Assembly: GCA_027623555.1 (NCBI GenBank)
Contig: JAQBSZ010000002.1
Span: forward strand, 1 to 64,000
DNA length: 64,000 bases
Origin: Pseudomonadota bacterium
GTDB lineage: Bacteria; Pseudomonadota; Gammaproteobacteria; Pseudomonadales; Pseudohongiellaceae
Direction of reading: 5' to 3'
Each line of letters opens with the position of its first letter. The first letter of the stretch is position 1. The translations under genes were made by a program, and so were the position numbers. This document shows positions 36,586 through 45,798 of the stretch, piece after piece. The notes below the pieces were generated by a model. That model did not search any database. It had not been told where the DNA came from and was given only the letters and a program-made list of their open reading frames with translations.

Positions 36586-37821
36586 TCAGGGGTGATCATA
36601 AGTACCGGCCGGGTCAGCCAGGAGTCCTGAGTTTCTGGAAATAAATAGGGCGATCATCGATATAACCGCATACGTAGAGATTTCGTTTACGAGCAGTGCT
36701 TCCCAGGCAGCAAACTGCACGCCGATGATGAGCAAGGCCAACCTGAACAATTCGTGCCAGTAAATGGTGGGCCGGCCTTCGAGCCACATGCCATGAACAA
36801 AGAAAGAGTAGGTCAGGTACAGTACTGCGCCGGTAGTGCTAGCGTAATCCAGGAAAGCCGCATTGAGAATTACAGTCAGGCTCAAAATCACGCTGACAAT
36901 GAACTGCACTAACGTGTAGTACTTGCTGAAGGTCGTTATCTTCGGATCGAAGCGGGCGCTGAGATCGACGGATTTGCCCTTCAATTTGCAACTGCTCTCG
37001 ATGCCTGTGAGTTGCCAACCCGGTGGTTTGAAGCAGATCAGCAGTTTATTCCGTAAACCAGGTGCATTCACGCAATCCTTCAGCAGTCGCCAGTAAACAT
37101 GCAGGTTTGCCCAGACCGGATTCCAGCTATTCAGCGGTTTCCTGAGTCCGAAGACTACCGGTTCGCAGCTTAGCTCTTCCTGAAAACTCCTGAACAGACG
37201 ATCCCAGATGATAAACACGCCTCCATAGTTGCGATCTACATAGAGCTTGTTGCGCGCATGGTGAACCCGATGATTAGAGGGAGTCACAAAGATCCACTCC
37301 AGGAAACCCAGTTTGGGCACATGTTCGGTATGCACCCAGAACTGATAGATAAGATTCAGGCTGACTACCGTAAATAGCACGTCTGCAGGAAACCCGAGTA
37401 CGAAGAAGGGGAGATAAAAAAGGAAGCTGTAGAAATCGATACTGGTTTGTCGCAGGGCGGTGCCGAGGTTGAAGTCTTCGCTCTGATGGTGAGCTACATG
37501 TGAACCCCAGAAAATTGCCATCTCGTGGCCCAGGCGATGTTTCCAGTAATAAGCCAGGTCGTAGAGCAAGAAACAGGAGACCCACACCCAGGTATGGCTA
37601 CGCTCCAGTTGTGCTAACTGATAGGTGGCCACCACCAGTTCATAGAGTGTCCCGCTAATACCAAGGATAACCAGCCCCTGTAAACGACTCAGGCTCCCCA
37701 TCGAGAGGCTGTTGATGGTGTCGTTGATGCGGTAAGTATTGCGCTTACGGATGATTCCGTAACCAATCTCAATAAAGATCAGTAGCAGGAAAAACGGTAT
37801 GGCATAGAGAATGAGATCCAT
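36586..37821 (-). CDS. Sterol desaturase/fatty acid hydroxylase family protein
   Basis: 411 residues. The diiron histidine boxes are HRLGH, HVAHH, HTEH and HRVHH, spread over residues about 95-200 between membrane helices. A C-terminal region with four more hydrophobic segments (about 300-400) resembles the layout of alkylglycerol monooxygenase (TMEM195-like). It hydroxylates or desaturates a lipid at the membrane with O2; the substrate is unknown. Its transcript runs toward the methyltransferase gene. Confidence 0.85.
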   Translation of the reverse strand: MDLILYAIPFFLLLIFIEIGYGIIRKRNTYRINDTINSLSMGSLSRLQGLVILGISGTLYELVVATYQLAQLERSHTWVWVSCFLLYDLAYYWKHRLGHEMAIFWGSHVAHHQSEDFNLGTALRQTSIDFYSFLFYLPFFVLGFPADVLFTVVSLNLIYQFWVHTEHVPKLGFLEWIFVTPSNHRVHHARNKLYVDRNYGGVFIIWDRLFRSFQEELSCEPVVFGLRKPLNSWNPVWANLHVYWRLLKDCVNAPGLRNKLLICFKPPGWQLTGIESSCKLKGKSVDLSARFDPKITTFSKYYTLVQFIVSVILSLTVILNAAFLDYASTTGAVLYLTYSFFVHGMWLEGRPTIYWHELFRLALLIIGVQFAAWEALLVNEISTYAVISMIALFISRNSGLLADPAGTYDHP

Positions 37822-37994
37822 GGGCAGTACTGCTTCAATAACTGGATAAAATCTGGAGACTTATTTCCACGCAGTGGACTTCAGTCGCGACTATTGCTGC
37901 ATGGTATTTGCATCGCCACGCTAGCGCAAGCAGGTTAAAATGCCGGGCTTGTTGTCGCCCTCAGCGCTTCCCCTTAGTCGAGAATAGCTACTGC

Positions 37995-38033
37995 GGGCCC
38001 AAAACGAGTCCCATAACTCGGAGAATTGGGCCC
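37995..38033 (+). other. Nested hairpin upstream of the M1 peptidase gene
   Basis: GGGCCCAA (37995-38002) pairs with TTGGGCCC (38026-38033), enclosing CGAGT/ACTCG. It ends 51 bases before the peptidase ATG, so it could form in the leader RNA. It is not followed by a T run. Confidence 0.45.
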
Positions 38034-38084
38034 TTGAAACTGAATCAGGCAGCATTTGGCAGAAAAAATCAGGAGTGAAACTAC

Positions 38085-40043
38085 ATGAGAAAAATTGTCT
38101 TGTTAATTTGCGCCATGGTATTGCCGCTTGCAGGCGCTTTACTGCAGGCGCAGGGCATTCAGCAAACCAAGGGCTCGTTTGAGGACAAGTTCAGGCAGCT
38201 CGATGAAGTGTTGCCTACCCCCAATGTCTATCGAAACGCGGCAGGTGCACCTGGTCACCAGTACTGGCAGCAGGAGGTCGACTATGAAATCGTTGCTGTT
38301 CTGGATGAAGAGAATCAACGGCTGTCTGCTACCGAAATTATCAATTACCAGAATAACTCTCCTGATACGCTGACCTATCTATGGTTTCAGTTGGATCAGA
38401 ATCGGTTTCGTTCTGATTCGCTGGCGGAGATGAGCGGTACCTTTAATGGCACCAGTCCCGATGCCGATGCCAATGATCTGGCGCGGATCAGCCTGAACCA
38501 GTTGCGCGCCCTCCAGTACCAGGCCGATACAGCATTGGGGCACGAAATCAATGCCGTAACTGACAGCAGTGAGAATGCACTGGTGTACACGGTTGTAGGA
38601 ACCCTCATGAGAGTTGACCTGGCACGACCCCTTAGGCCGGGAGACAACGTAGAGCTGCGCATCGACTTTTCCTATAACATCGTCAATGGGGATGTATTGA
38701 GCCCGCGCGGCGGCTATGAGCATTTCCCCGATGATGAAAGAGAAGGGGGCAATTACATCTTTGCACTCTCGCAATGGTTTCCACGTCTGGTTGCCTACAC
38801 CGATTACGAAGGTTGGACGAACAAAGAATTCCTGGGCGCTGGTGAATTTACCCTGGAATTTGGTGACTACGAAGTCAGCATGACGGTGCCCGCTGATCAT
38901 GTTGTTGCAGCTACCGGAGAACTCCAGAATCCAAACCAGGTCCTGACCAGTGCGCAACGAGATCGACTGCGGCAGGCCGAGAATGCCGCTCGACCAGTGT
39001 ATATCGTGACCCCGGAAGAGGCGCTGGAGAATGAGAGAGAGGGTTCCAGTAGCACAGCGACGTGGCGATTTATAGCAGAGAATGTAAGAGACTTTGCCTG
39101 GTCGACTTCGCGCAAATTTATCTGGGATGCCAAGGGTCATCACCAGCCTGGAGCCGAGCAGGAGTTGATAATGGCCATGTCCTTCTGGCCTAAAGAGGGC
39201 GGCACTCTCTGGTCAGACTATTCAACAGAGGTTGTAATTCATACCCTGGATGTCTATAGCCGCTTCTCATTCGATTTTCCCTATCCTACCGCGCAGTCTG
39301 TAAATATTGGATTTCTCGGCGGTATGGAGTACCCGATGATTACCTTTAATGGTCCTCGGACCGAGCTACAGGAGGATGGAACTCGCACTTACTCACTGGC
39401 AGAAAAGCGCTTTCTGATTAGCGTGGTCATTCATGAGATAGGTCATTTCTATTTCCCGATGATTGTAAATTCTGACGAACGCCAATGGACCTGGATGGAT
39501 GAAGGCATAAACAGTTACCTCGATTCAGTAGCTGGCAGAGAGTGGGATGCTGAAATTCCCTGGGGAGTAGAGCCGCGCTATATCACAGATTACATGGTTT
39601 CGCAGAATCAGGTACCGATAATGACCCAATCGGACAGTGTGCTTCGACTTGGTGCAAACGCCTATGCCAAGCCGGCGACAGCCATAAATATACTGCGTGA
39701 AACTATTATGGGGCGCGAGCTGTTTGATTTCGCATTTAAGGAATATTCCAGACTATGGGAATTCAAGCGCCCGACGCCCGCTGATTTCTTTCGTACGATG
39801 GAAGAAGCTTCAGGTATCGATCTGGACTGGTTCTGGCGCGGTTGGTTTTATACTACAGATCATGTTGATATTGCACTGAATCGTGTGTACGAGATGCGCA
39901 TCGATACAGAGAATCCGGATATCGATTACGGAAGACAACGAGAATTCGAGAAAGCGTTACCACCATCATTGTACATCGAACGTAATCGCCAGGCAGGAAT
40001 TCAGACCTGGGTGGAGCGCAATCCAGATGTTCGGGATTTTTAA
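38085..40043 (+). CDS. M1-family metallopeptidase, truncated by an in-frame TAA
   Basis: 652 residues with a signal peptide (about 1-22). M1 motifs: GGMEY (exopeptidase-type GxMEN variant) and the zinc site HEIGH at 450-454 with the third ligand Glu473 (WMDEG). The frame ends at TAA 40041-40043 after VRDF, yet the same frame continues for 165 codons with sequence that matches the C-terminal part of these peptidases. The expected residue after Asp-Phe is Tyr (TAT/TAC), one base from TAA. The catalytic domain is complete, so the short form may still be active in the periplasm. The DUF6702 gene follows, a usual partner. Confidence 0.85.
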   Translation: MRKIVLLICAMVLPLAGALLQAQGIQQTKGSFEDKFRQLDEVLPTPNVYRNAAGAPGHQYWQQEVDYEIVAVLDEENQRLSATEIINYQNNSPDTLTYLWFQLDQNRFRSDSLAEMSGTFNGTSPDADANDLARISLNQLRALQYQADTALGHEINAVTDSSENALVYTVVGTLMRVDLARPLRPGDNVELRIDFSYNIVNGDVLSPRGGYEHFPDDEREGGNYIFALSQWFPRLVAYTDYEGWTNKEFLGAGEFTLEFGDYEVSMTVPADHVVAATGELQNPNQVLTSAQRDRLRQAENAARPVYIVTPEEALENEREGSSSTATWRFIAENVRDFAWSTSRKFIWDAKGHHQPGAEQELIMAMSFWPKEGGTLWSDYSTEVVIHTLDVYSRFSFDFPYPTAQSVNIGFLGGMEYPMITFNGPRTELQEDGTRTYSLAEKRFLISVVIHEIGHFYFPMIVNSDERQWTWMDEGINSYLDSVAGREWDAEIPWGVEPRYITDYMVSQNQVPIMTQSDSVLRLGANAYAKPATAINILRETIMGRELFDFAFKEYSRLWEFKRPTPADFFRTMEEASGIDLDWFWRGWFYTTDHVDIALNRVYEMRIDTENPDIDYGRQREFEKALPPSLYIERNRQAGIQTWVERNPDVRDF

Positions 40044-40541
40044 GATGACAACGATCAGTTCACCGTTACCAATGTGGAGCGAAATCGCTATAACAGCTTC
40101 CTGGAAGGTCTGGAGGACTGGGAGCGAGCCGTACTGAATCGCGCCGTCGAGGAGGATCTGAACTATTATATTTTGGAGCTCTCGAACGAGGGTGGGTTGG
40201 TAATGCCAATTCTGTTGCAGCTTGAGTACGTCGATGGCAGTAATGAGGCTTTGAGCATACCGGCTGAAATCTGGCGGCGAAATTCCCGCGCTGTTAGGAA
40301 ACTCCTGGTAACTGATCAGAATATTGCCAGTATTATCATCGATCCATTACAGGAGACTGCCGACGCCGATATCGAGAATAACTTCTATCCTCGCCGCATC
40401 ATTCCTTCGCGGATTGAAAGCTTCAAGGCTGAGGGTGGCAGCAGCCTCATCGGCAGGGATATCATGCAGGATATCAAGACAGAGCTAAAATCCGACGACG
40501 ATGATCCAGACGCAGATGATGAGCAAATTGACAACAACTAG
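40044..40541 (+). pseudogene. C-terminal region of the M1 peptidase beyond the stop
   Basis: 165 codons in the same frame as the peptidase, beginning DDNDQFTVTNVERNRY and holding GGLVMPILLQLEYVDG, IPAEIWRR and DPLQETADADIENNFYP, segments I associate with the C-terminal domain of this M1 subgroup. It is kept open to TAG 40539-40541, which suggests a recent nonsense change, a sequencing error or readthrough. Internal ATGs could start a separate fragment, but none has a good ribosome site. Confidence 0.75.
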
Positions 40542-40545
40542 TTCT

Positions 40546-41097
40546 ATGAGAAGAAATTTGAAGCGCCCGGATAGTCTGGCTATTCGGTTTCTCGTGGTAC
40601 TGTCCACTGCGAGTCTTGCACTGACAGCCAGCTTTGCTCATCAACAAAAAATGGCGGTTACCCGAATCCTGTTTAACGCCAATTCGGGAAATATCGAAGT
40701 CATGCACCGGTTTTACATTCATGACGCGGAACACGCTGCGACTCTGATTTTTGGTAAACGGCAAACCCTGATTGAATCGGCTGAATCGCGCGAGTTATTC
40801 AGCAGTTACGTGATGAATCGGTTTGCAATTGAGGCAAGCTTTGTCGGTGGTGCGCGTCGTGAACTGGCGCTGGAGTACATTGGCGAGGAAATCGATGGCC
40901 AGTTTCTCTGGGTTTACCAGGAGGCACCACAAACCGCCGCGATTCATTCCCTGGCGATCGTCAATATGGCGCTCAGGGACGTGTGGCCTGAGCAATCGAA
41001 CTTGGTAAATATAGAGCTGGCAGACGAGATAATCAGTCTCTCATTCGAAGGCGCAGCAGAAATGCTCAGTGTCGAATTGCCGGCGGCGATTAACTAG
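40546..41097 (+). CDS. DUF6702 family secreted protein
   Basis: 183 residues from ATG 40546, with a signal peptide ending near SFAHQQ. Conserved features of the family follow: HQQKMAVTRILFN, IEVMHRFYIHDAEHA, and YIGEEIDGQFLWVYQEAP. The gene begins 4 bp after the M1 frame's TAG. Genes of this family commonly follow such M1 peptidases, which supports the reading of the upstream split gene as one unit. Function unknown. Confidence 0.8.
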   Translation: MRRNLKRPDSLAIRFLVVLSTASLALTASFAHQQKMAVTRILFNANSGNIEVMHRFYIHDAEHAATLIFGKRQTLIESAESRELFSSYVMNRFAIEASFVGGARRELALEYIGEEIDGQFLWVYQEAPQTAAIHSLAIVNMALRDVWPEQSNLVNIELADEIISLSFEGAAEMLSVELPAAIN

Positions 41098-41109
41098 TGA
41101 GCTTGTGTT

Positions 41110-41457
41110 TTACGCTCGAGAATCGGGTTGCCAAGTCCAACGACCTTCTATTTCAATAAACAGCGCGACGCTCAAAAAGGTCCGAATTAGAATTATTAAT
41201 CCCAACACTGCCACGTTTGTGAGTGTATCTGCTACAACTACGGTGCGAATGATGTCGCCAGCAATTCAAAACTCCAAACCGAGAATTATGGATCGCGCTA
41301 ATTGCTTTCGATAATTATTGTAGATATCACCTTCAGGTACAGTGCTGGCTGGGAATAATAATCTGACAGAGGCGAAAATTATACCAATAGCAATTACCAA
41401 TACGCCGACTGTCTCAATGCTGTAACCAGTAATGGAGATTATTTCTGTGAAGTTCAT
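41110..41457 (-). pseudogene. DUF1622 membrane protein, interrupted by in-frame TGA
   Basis: The frame from ATG 41457 encodes a membrane helix (VGVLVIAIGIIFASVRLLF) and YRKQLARSIILGLEF, then TGA at 41266-41268. The same frame continues IAGDIIRTVVVADTL, IILIRTFLSVALFIEIEG and RWTW to TAA 41110-41112. Together they make a full DUF1622 protein of 115 codons; the stop stands where Leu (TTA) is expected, one base away. Either a recent nonsense mutation, a sequencing error or, less likely, recoding. No SECIS-like element was recognised. Confidence 0.8.
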
Positions 41458-41670
41458 TGGATTGTTACCATCCTCCCCTCGACCAGAGGTTGAGTAGAGC
41501 TTACCTAAAAATTACCAGGCCACATATAGCAGAATAGACGCAGACTGCGTTTTCATTGGCTTCGTTGAAGTTGAAATTTTCTATCATAATCAATGCTCCA
41601 AACTGCATTATGTTACAGATTAGAAATTTTTCAGAGAATTGTTAACACACCTTCAAATTATTCCTGATAT

Positions 41671-43125
41671 TCATGTATTGGTTCGATTGCTGCCGAGTCG
41701 CTGATATTCTGCTATGGCAAGCCCGGCGGCGACGCTGGTGAATGGATCATGCTCGATGACCATGCCCGGGAACTGATTCTCCAGAATATCTTTAACCGCC
41801 GGAATCAGTGACGAGCCACCGGTTCGAATGACTAACTGAATATCATGGACTGAGAGTTTGGCGATTCTCAGTACCTCAGCAATCGATTCTTTGAATTTGC
41901 TCAGCAGATCCACAATGATCAACTCGAACTCCTGCCGGTTTACTATCAGTTCAATGTCCAGTTCGGGGATATCCAGTTTCGCTTCATGCTGATCCGAGAG
42001 TGTTGCCTTCAACTCTTTCAGGTATTGAAACACCAGATAGCTGTAGTTGTTCTTGATTAGATCGTACAGGCGTTGAAACTTTGATGCTGCCTCGTCGCCG
42101 TACTGGATGCGTTGCATAAGAGGCGATGTGTACTGGTTCTGATTCAACATGTAGCTGACCGCCCAGTTTAGTAAAAATTCCTCGTATTCTTCGAAGGGGA
42201 ATGTTGTTTCGATTACACGATCTTCTCCGGCGCGCCGCCAGCGTTCTCCCTTTCCCAACAATGGAAACAACAGTTTTCGGAACAGAACCTGGTCAATATG
42301 GTCGCCACCAAGTCCGATTCCGTGGGTGGCAATGACGGAAAAGTCTTGCTGAGATCTTTTCAGAATACACAGGTCCAGTGTGCCACCGCCGAAGTCTACT
42401 GCCAATAGCATTTGTTCCGATGCGTGGGGGTTGCTGTATAAATAGCTGAGTGCCGCTGCAATCGGTTCCGGATAGTAACTCTGTTCAGTATATTCTGCAT
42501 GCCCATAAGCCTCGGACAATAAATCCAGTGCACGTCGATTTCCGCCTGGTCCGGCCCCTTCAAAATTTACCGGGTGTCCAATGCAGGCATGGTCGACAGG
42601 ATTTTCGGAATGCGCCAATGTCGCCAGCCGTTCCTCGATACTGCGCCTGATTCTCAGTAACAGCGGAGTTATGAGGGCCACCAGCCGAAATGCTCGATCG
42701 AAGACCATCAGGCGTGGGGCATTGGTACTGCTTAGCAGGCGTTTGGTGCCCCGGAAGAGACGTCCTTTCTGACCGCTATCAACAAACGACTGGCCATAAA
42801 ACTTTTCGGTATTGGATTCTTCTGGCAATCCGTGATCGCCAATCTGCCCAGTCGTAGTACGACCTTCTCCGAGAACCTCTGCACTGAGTTCTACCTTGCG
42901 CCCCATATTGCTTTCGATATAGTGATCTATGGCGCTCTGACCGGTTACGATTTTGTAATCGCGATCGATATAGGTAGCCGAAGGCATTATTGTGGAATTC
43001 GTTTCGAGGCGAACCAGATGCACATTTCGGCCATCGAAGATTGCTGCGGCACTATTGCTGGTGCCGAAGTCAACTCCAATGCCGTAGGTGGTATTTTGCT
43101 GTTGGTGATGTGATCCCGACACCAA
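41671..43125 (-). CDS. Hsp70-family protein (YegD-like)
   Basis: 484 residues. Actin-fold ATPase motifs are intact: phosphate 1 GVDFGTSNSAAA, phosphate 2 AVDFGGGTLDL, and adenosine RTGGSSLIP. It is shorter than DnaK and lacks a normal substrate-binding domain, as in E. coli YegD. The function is unknown. The start is TTG 43125 or GTG 43122, with AAGAG upstream. The J-domain protein at 5 kb could be a partner in principle, but distance gives no support. Confidence 0.87.
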   Translation of the reverse strand: MVSGSHHQQQNTTYGIGVDFGTSNSAAAIFDGRNVHLVRLETNSTIMPSATYIDRDYKIVTGQSAIDHYIESNMGRKVELSAEVLGEGRTTTGQIGDHGLPEESNTEKFYGQSFVDSGQKGRLFRGTKRLLSSTNAPRLMVFDRAFRLVALITPLLLRIRRSIEERLATLAHSENPVDHACIGHPVNFEGAGPGGNRRALDLLSEAYGHAEYTEQSYYPEPIAAALSYLYSNPHASEQMLLAVDFGGGTLDLCILKRSQQDFSVIATHGIGLGGDHIDQVLFRKLLFPLLGKGERWRRAGEDRVIETTFPFEEYEEFLLNWAVSYMLNQNQYTSPLMQRIQYGDEAASKFQRLYDLIKNNYSYLVFQYLKELKATLSDQHEAKLDIPELDIELIVNRQEFELIIVDLLSKFKESIAEVLRIAKLSVHDIQLVIRTGGSSLIPAVKDILENQFPGMVIEHDPFTSVAAGLAIAEYQRLGSNRTNT

Positions 43126-43419
43126 TAACTCTTGCGTATTCGATCGAATTTTTTACAGAACGTTCAGATTAAAACTCGCCGTGGACTTATCCCTGTAACG
43201 AGCCAGACGATAGCATAGCCTATTTTGCCAGATGCGGCAAAGGTAGTGTGTTGGGCATGCCTGAAAACACGATGCCAGTTTGCTCCGCTAGCGAAAGAGG
43301 CGAGTATGGCAGGCAATTCCTGGGGAAGCCCGGTATCGGTTGAATCCTGATGGAACTTAACCTATGCTCCACCGGTCAAATCAGAGCTGCACAGAAGATA
43401 TCAGGTATCCGGAGTATTC

Positions 43420-44364
43420 ATGAGCGCAGTAGCACGACTATTCATCATCAAATTCACATTCGGAATCGTTCTCAGCATTGCTCTCGCTGGTGCTTCTTTA
43501 CCAAGCCTGGCTGGCACGATAGTGCGGGTTAGTACCAGTATAGGGGACTTTTCCATGGAACTGCTCGATGATACTGCTCCGATCACGGTGCAGAATTTTC
43601 TTAACTATGTAAACCGCAATGACTACAACGGAACTTATATTCACCGTGCTGTGGATAATTTCGTGGTACAGGGTGGAGCTTTTCGATTTGAGCCATTCCA
43701 GGGACCAATCGCAGTTCCTACAGATCCGCCAATTGTCAACGAATTCAATGTGTCCAATACCCGTGGAACGGTGGCCATGGCCAAAATTTCTGGTGCTGAA
43801 GATAGTGCGACGAATCAGTGGTTTGTAAACCTGGCTGATAACCTGTCGCTGGATACCACCGATGGCGGATTTACAGTTTTCGCACAGGTGCTTGGTGAGG
43901 GCATGCAGATCCTGGATGCGATTAACGCCCTTCCAACGGTTTCACTCGGCGATGCGGCATCAGATGCTCCCTTTATTACTCCCTCCTATAGTAGCCCTCT
44001 CGACTTCGTTTATCTCAATATTGAAGTAACAGACCGGTTTAGTGCTGCAGCGCACGTTATCGAATCCACAACCGGGTTGCTGATAACGGCGGTGGATATC
44101 AACGGAGGCAGCGATTTTGTCAGCATGAACTTCAACCTGGTACCCTCAGAGCCGGAAGTAACTATCGAGGCGAACCTGGAAAGCATTATTCCAATCCGAG
44201 AGAGTTTTCCAGGAATTGCGACTTTTTCCACTACTGATAATCGTTTCCGGATACCTTCGCTGGAAGTCAATCTTGCAGGTACCGTTTCGGTCGTGACAAA
44301 TGTTGTATTCGTGCTTTCAGATGCCGTGTTGGGTCGTTTTACTCTCGAATCCTTCGATCTATGA
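43420..44364 (+). CDS. Secreted cyclophilin-type peptidyl-prolyl isomerase with extra domain
   Basis: 314 residues, signal peptide to about residue 31. The cyclophilin domain (about 33-205) has TYIHRAVDNFVVQGG, RGTVAMAKISGAEDSATNQWFVNL and FTVFAQVLGEGM. After it comes about 110 residues of beta-rich sequence (from about 207) with no relation I recognise, ending in Leu. It would help fold periplasmic or surface proteins. GGAG lies 5 bases before the ATG. Single gene, divergent from the Hsp70-like gene. Confidence 0.88.
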   Translation: MSAVARLFIIKFTFGIVLSIALAGASLPSLAGTIVRVSTSIGDFSMELLDDTAPITVQNFLNYVNRNDYNGTYIHRAVDNFVVQGGAFRFEPFQGPIAVPTDPPIVNEFNVSNTRGTVAMAKISGAEDSATNQWFVNLADNLSLDTTDGGFTVFAQVLGEGMQILDAINALPTVSLGDAASDAPFITPSYSSPLDFVYLNIEVTDRFSAAAHVIESTTGLLITAVDINGGSDFVSMNFNLVPSEPEVTIEANLESIIPIRESFPGIATFSTTDNRFRIPSLEVNLAGTVSVVTNVVFVLSDAVLGRFTLESFDL

Positions 44365-44457
44365 TGCCAGAGTTTACCGCTGCGGAGTGTTAGGTTACTC
44401 TTGCTCCATTCAATGTTCTTTACCCGTCAGTATTTCGATTAACAGGACTCCCTCTCA

Positions 44458-45798
44458 ATGGCCACACCCCGCGGCGAATTTACCTCCAGATTCGGTTTTC
44501 TGATGGCAGCTTCGGGCTCGGCAGTAGGGCTTGGCAATATCTGGGGATTTCCCACCAATGCGGCCTCCAATGGCGGAGCGGCGTTCCTGTTCGCCTATTT
44601 AATACTCGCCTTCGCCCTGGCTTACCCTGCCTTGATGGCGGAATTGATTATAGGGCGTCATGCCAGAGCCAATGCGGTTACTGCATTGCAATCGATCTCT
44701 CGCGGAAGGAAGAGCAAGATTCTGGCGCTTGCCGTCGGTTTCGCAGGCATTGTAACCGTAAGCTTTATCCTGAGTTTTTATGCGATTGTCAGTGGTTGGA
44801 TGATTGCACATTTTTTCGATCCATTGGCCAGGCTAGCGGGTTTGGATGCACTGGCACAATGGTTGACTGAAGATGCGGTCGTGCGAAACAGCCTGTTCGT
44901 GATTATTTTTATGCTGCTTACGGTTTATATCATTAGCGCAGGAGTAAAAGATGGCATTGAGAAATGGGCTTCCCGCCTGATGCCGTCATTAATCGTAATC
45001 CTGATTCTGCTTATTCTCTACGTGCTGACCTTACCCGGAGCAATGGAAGGGATGAGAGCCTATCTAGTTCCGGACTTTTCCCGCATTGCCGATCCTGCAT
45101 TGCTGGTTGATGCCATGGGGCAGGCTTTCTTCTCTCTCTCACTGGGAGTTGGCACCATGCTCGTTTACGGCTCCTATATTAGCAAGCGGGAGAACCTGCC
45201 GGTGGTAGGCAGTCTGGTGGCGCTGTTGGATGTAGGAATTGCGGTAATGGCGGGGATGTTGATTATTCCAGCGATGTATGTAGCCCAGAGCAATGGAGTG
45301 GAAATTTACGACGCCAGTGGTGGGTTGATTGCCGGACCTGGATTGATCGTCTCCGTATTGCCTTCCTTATTCAATTCTATGGGATCTGTTGGCATCCTGG
45401 TGGCAATAGCATTTTTTCTACTGATGACCATCGCTTCACTCACTTCTTCCATATCCATGCTGGAAGTTCCAGTAGCCTACAGTGTGGAACATCACGGTGT
45501 AGATAGACCCAAGGCAGCGATCATACTCGGTGCGGTAGTTACGGTGATCTCGCTGATCATTGTATTTAACTTTGATCCACTGTTTGACTTGGTGGTTACC
45601 TATACAACAGAAATAAGTCAGCCATTACTGGGGTTTGCATTCTGCATTTTCGTAGCCTGGATCTGGAGCAGAAATGAAGTGCTCGAAGAAATTAGACAGG
45701 GCAGTCCAAATGTTGACGCGGGTATTTTCTGGAGGGTCTGGCCATTCTATATGAAGTTTATCTGCCCGCTCGCGATCCTGGTGGTCTATTTTCAGTAG
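44458..45798 (+). CDS. Sodium-dependent symporter, NSS/SNF family
   Basis: 446 residues, about 11 helices, LeuT fold. The first helix carries the sodium and substrate site AASGSAVGLGNIWGFPT. It moves amino acids or related compounds with Na+; the exact substrate is unknown. No ribosome site is obvious before the ATG. The last 7 bases overlap the end of a - strand pseudogene. Confidence 0.92.
   Translation: MATPRGEFTSRFGFLMAASGSAVGLGNIWGFPTNAASNGGAAFLFAYLILAFALAYPALMAELIIGRHARANAVTALQSISRGRKSKILALAVGFAGIVTVSFILSFYAIVSGWMIAHFFDPLARLAGLDALAQWLTEDAVVRNSLFVIIFMLLTVYIISAGVKDGIEKWASRLMPSLIVILILLILYVLTLPGAMEGMRAYLVPDFSRIADPALLVDAMGQAFFSLSLGVGTMLVYGSYISKRENLPVVGSLVALLDVGIAVMAGMLIIPAMYVAQSNGVEIYDASGGLIAGPGLIVSVLPSLFNSMGSVGILVAIAFFLLMTIASLTSSISMLEVPVAYSVEHHGVDRPKAAIILGAVVTVISLIIVFNFDPLFDLVVTYTTEISQPLLGFAFCIFVAWIWSRNEVLEEIRQGSPNVDAGIFWRVWPFYMKFICPLAILVVYFQ

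Noticed and set aside
40041-41268. Alternative genetic code or selenocysteine use to explain the TAA and TGA
   Set aside because: Many intact genes in the window end in TAA or TGA, and the two stops replace different residues (Tyr and Leu); mutation or sequencing error is simpler.
41544-41562. ACGCAGACTGCGTTTT as a terminator
   Set aside because: Short stem, and no + strand gene upstream that would need it.
43126-43419. Possible riboswitch before the cyclophilin gene
   Set aside because: Several short G- and C-rich stretches looked suggestive, but no known riboswitch core could be assembled.
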